14,040 nt of DNA, taken from positions 1-14,040 of the forward strand of contig RXOD01005441.1 of NCBI GenBank assembly GCA_005223375.1, read 5' to 3'. The stretch comes from Amoebophrya sp. AT5.2. Its lineage: Eukaryota; Sar; Dinophyceae; Syndiniales; Amoebophryaceae. Shown here one piece after another: positions 9,139-14,040 of this stretch (position 1 is the first letter of the stretch; the number at the start of each line of letters is the position of its first letter). The notes below the pieces were generated by a model. The model made no database searches, was not told the origin of the DNA, and saw only the letters and a list, made by a program, of their open reading frames with translations. A program made the translations under genes and the position numbers.

Positions 9139-10518
9139 TTATCGCCGCTCCCTGTATTCTCCACGTCCGCGATCGGCCCTCCGCCCGCTGCGGTCGCCAC
9201 CATGATCAGGCCCGCCACCTACGTTTCCCTCGCACAGTGCGACTCGGATTTTGCTCTGGTTCAGGGTGCCCCCGTCGTATTTACCGATAGCAGCCTCGGC
9301 GTCCCGTGTGTTGCCGTAGGTGACGAGAAACTCGCCCTTCCTGCCCCGCACGCCGACGCAGTCGTTGATGCGACCCGTTTGACCGAACGCCCGCTCCAAA
9401 TCCTGCGCATCAATGCCTTCTGGAACGTTAGAGACGCGAACCATGCAGCGGTAACCAGCCTCGGAACTGCGACGTTTTGGGTGGAGTTCGATGCTCGATC
9501 TTTTTGTTTATCCTAAAGATGGTCATTCTCATTCTTACATCCTCGACGTACAACGATCTAACCGCGCGTAGATGAAATGGACACACATTCATAATCTATC
9601 CCAGTACCGTCCTCCGCCGTAGCCGGTTTCCTCGCGTCCGGATCGGCCGCCCGAATAAGGCTGGTACCGCCCCGACGGCGGCTGGTCGTGCTGTCCGCCG
9701 CCCACCGGTCCGTAGCCCGGCGCCTGCTGTCCGTAGCCCTGATCCGGGTAGCGACCGTAGTCGCCCCGCGGCGGCGGCCCACCATACCCACCGCCGTTTC
9801 CGTATCCGTACTGGTCCCCACCGTCGTAGTAGTTGCCCTTGCCACCCCCGCCGTTTCCGTAGCCGTAGTTAGTGCCGCCGTTTCCGTAGCCTCCGTAGTT
9901 ACCCCCTCCGCGGTAGTTGTTGTAGTCGTCGCGGTCGCCGTAGTTGTTTCCGCCCTTCCCGCCACCATTTCCGTACGAGTTGTTCTTCCAGCGTCCATCT
10001 TTGTTCCAGTTTTTATTTTCCCCGGCGCCCTTCTTCTTGTCCGCGTTGGTGGCATTCGCGTTCTTCTTCTTGTCGCCGAACTTCGTCTTCTTCTCCGCCT
10101 TCATAATGTCTTCCAACGACATCTCCAGCTTCTTGGCGCCGTTCGCCTTCCCATCCTTCTCGGCGCCCTCCTTCTCGGCGTCCGGTTTGTCCTTCTTCTC
10201 CCCGTCTTTCTCTTTCTCACCCGAAGCACCGTTCTCCTCACCCCCGCCGGCTTTTTTCATGGGCGACTTTTTTTTGGTGTTGCCGTTGCCCGCATTCTTC
10301 TTCGACTCCTTGATTACATCATCCAGCGTTTTCTCCTCAACGACCTTCTTCCCCCCCTCCGATGGTTTTTCCGCCTCCTCGGCCTCCTTGTCGGACTTAG
10401 TGTGCTCGCCCTCCTTGATTTCCTCGATCATTTGTTCCTTTTCCTCGACCTCCACCTGCTTGGCTCCGACCTCCTTCGCTTCCGCCCCCACCACCTCCTT
10501 CTCGGCTGCGGCAGTCAT
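9139..10518 (-). CDS. RRM protein with UAP56-binding-like motifs and Gly/Tyr-rich domain, probable mRNA-export adaptor
   Basis: Predicted exons are 10518-9608 and 9466-9139, joined in phase 2, giving 412 residues. Residues 1-170 are Lys/Glu-rich and carry two helices like the UAP56-binding motif of ALY/Yra1 and UIF: TLDDVIKESKK (64-74) and SLEDIMKAEKK (134-144, preceded by LEM). Residues about 170-303 are low complexity, rich in Gly, Tyr and Asn (NYGG, GYGNGG), of the kind that drives condensation. After the splice, residues about 312-383 form one RRM: RNP2-like VRVSNV, a weak RNP1-like GEFLVTY, and a final strand KIRVAL. An RG-rich tail (384-412) follows. The parts match TREX-type export adaptors, although ALY usually has its RRM more central with Arg/Gly blocks on both sides. 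The role is inference; an hnRNP-like protein is the alternative. Confidence 0.8.
9467..9607 (-). other. Intron in the RRM protein gene
   Basis: The donor is ACG then GTACTG; the acceptor is CGTCGCAG. Removal (141 bases, phase 2) bypasses the exon 1 stop at 9589-9591 and joins the Gly/Tyr domain to SEAGYRCMVRVSNV, so that low-complexity region and RRM form one protein. Confidence 0.8.
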
Positions 10519-10556
10519 CTTCTTCTATCAATCTAAGTACTCGTCTATGATCTAGT

Positions 10557-10573
10557 ATCGAATCGTATTCGAT
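10557..10573. repeat. 7-bp inverted repeat, 3-base loop
   Basis: ATCGAAT, CGT, ATTCGAT form a perfect palindrome about 40 bases upstream of the RRM protein ATG. It could be a hairpin in the 5' untranslated region or a DNA-binding site. A repeat this short can occur by chance. Confidence 0.5.
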
Positions 10574-10915
10574 TTCGATCGACAGAAGTTCGTTCAGAAT
10601 AGTTCGAGTTTTTTCCTATACCTCTACGCTGTCGCCTGTCCGTCCCCCGATGAAAGCACTACGTATCTAGCGTTTAATCGATGCTGCGCTTGGCGCCGCG
10701 CGAGAAACGGCTAAGTAGTTTTCCTTTTCTGCTCTGTGCGTTCGCGTGGTAAAATGAAAAGTTTCTGGATCGGCAGCGGCTCACGACTGGAACTCGGTGC
10801 GAAGACAATAAGGAGTTCGAGTTCCATCTGTGCCTCGCGATGCATATCCATCCGTGACAAAATTCATGATCGTCTGATGTTCGGTGCGGACGCAAATCGG
10901 ATCTGATGGAGGAAG

Positions 10916-10973
10916 TGAACCATTCAAGCGTCATATTTTAGGAATGAACCATTCAAGCGTCATATTTTAGGGA
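10916..10973. repeat. Two tandem copies of a 29-bp direct repeat
   Basis: Copies lie at 10916-10944 and 10945-10973. Both begin TGAACCATTCAAGCGTCATA and differ only near the last base. It is a recent tandem duplication in noncoding DNA, immediately adjacent with no spacer. Confidence 0.95.
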
Positions 10974-11191
10974 GCATGCCGAACAAGGAAAAGACATTCT
11001 GTTTCTGGACACACAGTGGCATTCTGGGTCCACAACGCCGTGCCGATAGCGATGCTTCGAAGTTGCGCGGACATAACCGCCACAGCACTGTCGCAGTCCC
11101 GCCTCCAGCTCCATGATCGCACCCTAATAAGTTAATAGCCCACGAAGTCATCACCTCACTGCTTAGTGCGCAGCAGCGAAGTTCGGCATCT

Positions 11192-11935
11192 TCATGCTGT
11201 CAGCTGAAAATCCAGGTAGAATACGACTTGCGTGTCTGTTTTCGCCTCTGCGTTGACGACGACTGCGACATCTTTGTCTTTCTTTTCGGCGCTTATCTCA
11301 TTGTCCGCGCGCGAGTCTCGCAGGGCAAATTCGCTTCGCAGCCACTGCACGGCGCCTTGTATTAGCCCGCGCCATATTGTCAGCGCCAGTGCCCGATAGT
11401 CCACACTACTTCTTCCCGGACCCTCGCTATCTCCAGCTTCGGTATCATCAACACCATCCACCGTATAATTATCCTTCGCCTTAGAGTTGCTCGACCCAGC
11501 ACCATCGCAGTCGAAGAGGTGGCGCACCGGTCGGAAATCGTTGTCCCATATTACGAAGCCGCCCGTGTCGCGGTTGATTTGCAGGCGGTCGGCCTGCTTC
11601 CCGAAGCAAAACGTCCACATTTCGCGGCAGACGAACTTGGCGGCGTCGCGGTGTTCCGAGATCACCTTCTTGTTCTTCCGGAGAAGCTGGCGCGCGGTTT
11701 TTTCGCCTAGCGTCGAGCCGAAAGCGAAAAGAGCAGTGTGTGCTGGGTCTCCGGTGTCCAAGCAGGCGCGCGGCGTACATCGCGGCGACGACGGTGAACT
11801 ACTCGTCGGAAGAGTAGGGGAGCTGGATGAAGCTGCGGTGGAGGCACAGGCTGCTCTCCGCACCACGGCGTTTTGGAAGTGCAGCAGCAACGGGTACGCG
11901 ATCTCCACATCAGGAGAGCTGGTGCCATCAGCCAT
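11192..11935 (-). CDS. TRAPP complex subunit, Trs33/TRAPPC6 family, with insertions
   Basis: This belongs to the Bet3-like fold of the TRAPP vesicle-tethering complexes, which act as exchange factors for Rab1/Rab11-type GTPases at the Golgi. Family landmarks are in order: N-terminal helix PLLLHFQNAV (15-24), FGSTLGEKTARQLL (72-85) matching the GFRVGQGLIERF helix, the hallmark KFVCREMWTFCFGKQADRLQIN (100-121, against KFICKDFWTTVFKKQIDNLRTN in human TRAPPC6B), DNDFRPV (131-137), and the C-terminal helix YRALALTIWRGLIQGAVQWL (180-199), then a final strand VVFYLDFQL. It is 247 residues, against about 158 in human. The extra length is a Ser/Pro/Thr-rich insert (about 30-60), an acidic insert (about 144-177) and a charged loop near the end (207-225). 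It is a single exon with an ATG start. Confidence 0.88.
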   Translation of the reverse strand: MADGTSSPDVEIAYPLLLHFQNAVVRRAACASTAASSSSPTLPTSSSPSSPRCTPRACLDTGDPAHTALFAFGSTLGEKTARQLLRKNKKVISEHRDAAKFVCREMWTFCFGKQADRLQINRDTGGFVIWDNDFRPVRHLFDCDGAGSSNSKAKDNYTVDGVDDTEAGDSEGPGRSSVDYRALALTIWRGLIQGAVQWLRSEFALRDSRADNEISAEKKDKDVAVVVNAEAKTDTQVVFYLDFQLTA

Positions 11936-12048
11936 GACTTAGACCACGAAAACAATGAGTCTGGTAACCTATAATTCTAGCTCCGTGCGTGCCGGGCCTC
12001 GCGTTCGTCAAATCTTGTCGTTGATCCGACGCTACAGCTACTTAGACG

Positions 12049-12460
12049 TCATCCATCGTGCCTGCGAGACCAAAGTGAGACGAAGCATCTGGAGGAGACA
12101 AAACACGGAGAGAGAAGACTCACAGGTAGCGGAAGAAAGTGCAAGTTTCAAGAAACTGAAAGGAGTCGCTATCAGTGAGGCCAAGTAGATATTCTCCGTT
12201 CAGGGGATCCAGCAAGTAATACGACACCATCGACGAGGCAAATAAAAACCGGAGCCGTGCCGCAGTCGCAAAACGCAGCCAGACTCTCGACTGAATCCGC
12301 GGCGTATCCCGTGCCCGTCTCCTCGATGCACAAGTACCAGCAAGGGTACTTCTACGTAGCTGATTTTCTTGTTGCAGTCAAAACAGGCGTACTGGGTGGT
12401 AGCCAAAACACTGACTAAGAGTCCTTCGTCTGCGGCAGTAAAAGTCTTTGGTTTTTGCAT
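12049..12460 (-). CDS. Possible small spliced gene, about 100 aa, function unknown
   Basis: No single frame is long, but a spliced model works. Exon 1 is 12460-12338, from an ATG (MQKPKTFTAADEGLLVSVLA), ending at CTG before GTACTT, the donor seen in SR-alpha. A 47-base intron ends in ATTCAG. Exon 2 is 12290-12124 and contains VSYYLLDPLNGEYLLGLTDSD. A perfect GTGAGT donor follows, with acceptors at either 12089 or 12062; both lead in frame to the same TGA at 12049-12051, giving 109 or 100 residues. The YYLLDPLNGEYL stretch looks truly coding. Against the model, another frame over 12350-12200 (CWYLCIEETGTGYAADS) also looks protein-like, so the true structure may differ, and further exons upstream are possible. 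Confidence 0.3.
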
Positions 12461-12888
12461 CGGAGCGGGCAAAGGTGATCGGAATCGTCGTCGAGTGAAT
12501 TAGAAGAGGGAATAGGATTTCTAGTACACGCTCTACTACTACATTAACGTGGACGTTGTGGACGTACTCAACTCCCGGAGTCCGTGATGTAGTGCGTGTC
12601 CGATTTTAATTTGATCACATCTAGAAGAAGCTGAAGCCCTACGGTCGACTCCGATGAGTTTCTCATAAACGCGCGCCCGCGCCCACAGCTGCTGTCATTG
12701 AATTAAGCGGAACAAGGATTTTGTCACAGAACCACTAACCCACAATCTTCGTGCTAATTTCTCACGTCCACGTAACGCACACTCCATCAACAAGGCTGCG
12801 AAACTCCACTGCAAAATCGCGAGTGTCGGCGCCTTCCCGCAAATCCACCACTGCAGCTTCCAGCGATACAATCTTGGGAGCGTTACGG
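12461..12888. other. Intergenic region downstream of the USP gene
   Basis: This covers the USP 3' flank and the upstream flank of the possible small gene. A minus-strand frame at about 12770-12880 reads KIVSLEAAVVDLREGADTRD and looks coding-like, but I cannot connect it to an exon. Nothing else is recognisable. Confidence 0.35.
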
Positions 12889-14040
12889 TTACGCCGTCCT
12901 CTCGTAGAAGATTTGCACTATGTCTTGTTGTTCCGCTTTTAGCACCTCCTGGATGTCTCCGACCGGTTCTTCGACGTGCACTCCGTTGCTGTTGTTCAGC
13001 TCGAACCAGCTTTTCCCTACCTTTGCATACGCGTACCAGTGACCGCCGTCCTTATTTCCGTTTTGGCACGCAAACGAGCGCAGCGAATACTCCCACGGCT
13101 TTTCCTTGCTCGGTTTGTGTTCCTCCGAAACCGCCTCCGCGAAGTACTCCCGCTTGACCTTCACCGTCAGCGGGAGGTGCACCTTGATGTCGATCTTCTC
13201 GGTGGCTCCCGTGCGCATGACAAAGATCGGCAGCAAGCCGGACTTGGGCAGGTGCGTGAGCTGGACGACTTGCACCTGGCCCTGGCCATTGTCCACGCGG
13301 CACTGCTCCGGAGATCCGGGGACCGGCTCCTCCTTCCACGCCCGGAGCACGGTATCGTTCTCGGACTCCACCTCCAGATAGCTCTCGTCCAGGATGCCTT
13401 GCGCATCCACAAAATCCCGCTTCAGGTTTCCGCGCTCATCAAACTTCGGCACGTACCGCAGCCCCGGCTCCGTGTCCAGCTTTGACTGCCGGATGCACTG
13501 CGAGCCGCGCCACGACCTTTGAGCAGTGTTTTCGGGTTTGTCGCCGTGGCCCCGCAACACCGCCAGCTTCACGGTGCCGAAGTCGTTCATGAACTCAGAG
13601 CCCCCGAAGTCGGCGTGGAACCCGTTCGGCGGGAACTCCGGCTTCGCCGCTTCCGTGGCGCCTTCCGCCGGGATGAACGCAACCGCCCGCTTCTTGCCCT
13701 CCAGCTGCCGGAAGCCGGCGCTCTTTCCCAGTTTGCCACCTGCTTGCAGCCGCTTCGGCACGGCCAGCATGTAAAGCGTATTTGGCAGCGCCTCGTCCAG
13801 GTCGGCCTGTGCGCCGTGTTGGAAGTCGTCGCCCGGCGGCGGGTTCGCGAAAAACAGCTTCTTCCACGCGCGGTACGCCGCGTCACTCGTGGTCTTGTTT
13901 TCCGTTTTGAACGCGTCCCACAGGGCACAAAATGCGCGCGGAAAGCCGTACTGCCACCCTCCGAACCGGTCCAAGTGCCGCTGGTCCTTCTCATTGAAGT
14001 TCTTCCGGAGCGCGGGACAGAACGTCTCGTCCAGGTACTT
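12889..14040 (-). CDS. Ubiquitin carboxyl-terminal hydrolase, USP family (5'-partial)
   Basis: USP cysteine proteases remove ubiquitin from proteins. The 383 visible residues begin after the Cys box, which must lie beyond the right edge; the first residues (KYLDETFCPALRKNF) match the stretch that normally follows it. Visible landmarks are a QQDAxEFLxxLL-like segment QHGAQADLDEAL (about 74-85), the LP...P core HLPKSGLLPIFVMR followed by IDIKVHLPLTV, and YSLRSFACQNG. The His box is GGHWYAYAKVGKSW, with catalytic His at about 334, then WFELNNSNGVHV, whose Asn/Asp position is Asn. It ends IVQIFYERTA, close to the usual FYER domain end, so there is no C-terminal extension. The QQDA segment is unusual and the usual Arg-Phe after the LP core is absent. 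The visible part has no intron. Confidence 0.88.
   Translation of the reverse strand, partial: KYLDETFCPALRKNFNEKDQRHLDRFGGWQYGFPRAFCALWDAFKTENKTTSDAAYRAWKKLFFANPPPGDDFQHGAQADLDEALPNTLYMLAVPKRLQAGGKLGKSAGFRQLEGKKRAVAFIPAEGATEAAKPEFPPNGFHADFGGSEFMNDFGTVKLAVLRGHGDKPENTAQRSWRGSQCIRQSKLDTEPGLRYVPKFDERGNLKRDFVDAQGILDESYLEVESENDTVLRAWKEEPVPGSPEQCRVDNGQGQVQVVQLTHLPKSGLLPIFVMRTGATEKIDIKVHLPLTVKVKREYFAEAVSEEHKPSKEKPWEYSLRSFACQNGNKDGGHWYAYAKVGKSWFELNNSNGVHVEEPVGDIQEVLKAEQQDIVQIFYERTA

Larger units (their letters stand above)
10519..11191. other. Intergenic region between TRAPP and RRM genes
   Basis: This holds the 5' flank of the RRM protein gene and the 3' flank of the TRAPP gene. It contains a 29-bp tandem duplication and a short palindrome, listed separately. 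The frames present are short and not protein-like. Confidence 0.4.

Noticed and set aside
9688..10536. 282-codon plus-strand ORF rich in Val and Leu
   Set aside because: It is antisense to the Lys/Glu- and Gly/Tyr-rich exon of the RRM protein; Leu/Val richness is the complement of Lys/Glu and Tyr/Asn codons, not a membrane protein.
10800..10835. B-box-like word GAGTTCGAGTTCC suggesting a tRNA
   Set aside because: No acceptor stem, D arm or anticodon stem can be built around it.
10674..11154. Two minus-strand ORFs of 64-86 codons in the TRAPP-RRM gap
   Set aside because: They are short, with no recognisable motif or composition bias, and one starts at the 29-bp repeat; chance explains them.

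Overview
The window looks like nuclear DNA of a GC-rich eukaryotic microbe. Its genes encode an SRP receptor alpha subunit, a TRAPP Trs33/TRAPPC6-type subunit, a ubiquitin-specific protease and an RRM protein with UAP56-binding-like motifs. All are eukaryotic families, and their reading frames are cut by short introns with GT...AG ends that restore the family sequence when removed. Every gene I can support is on the minus strand, packed head to tail with gaps of about 0.1-1.2 kb. Dense co-oriented genes are known in dinoflagellates and relatives (for example Syndiniales), but no sequence here proves that placement, and I saw no dinoflagellate spliced-leader sequence. Treat the lineage as a guess.

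Layout from right to left (the direction of transcription). 14040-12889: C-terminal part of a USP-family deubiquitinase; the Cys box lies beyond the right edge. 12460-12049: a possible small spliced gene of unknown function. 11935-11192: Trs33/TRAPPC6-like subunit of the TRAPP vesicle-tethering complex. 10518-9139: two-exon RNA-binding protein with two UAP56-binding-like motifs, a Gly/Tyr/Asn-rich low-complexity domain, an RRM and an RG-rich tail, likely an mRNA-export adaptor. 8927-8577: a doubtful ORF. 8353-7967: a small unknown protein. 7391-5121: complete four-exon SRP receptor alpha subunit. 3892-1: a very large low-complexity protein with 207-bp tandem repeats, joined by a predicted intron to a Cys-containing region, one transmembrane helix and a basic tail; its 3' end lies beyond the left edge.

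The genes are housekeeping (ER targeting, Golgi trafficking, mRNA export, ubiquitin turnover) plus one fast-evolving, repeat-built probable membrane protein. They do not form an obvious pathway. I see no mobile element, CRISPR array, tRNA or rRNA. The most distinctive signals are the shared 5' splice-site motif GTACT in all four introns that protein homology or phase continuity supports well, and the repeat-built membrane protein. Exons are visibly richer in G+C than introns and intergenic DNA. The ends of all spliced genes are predictions from reading frame and family comparison, not from transcripts.
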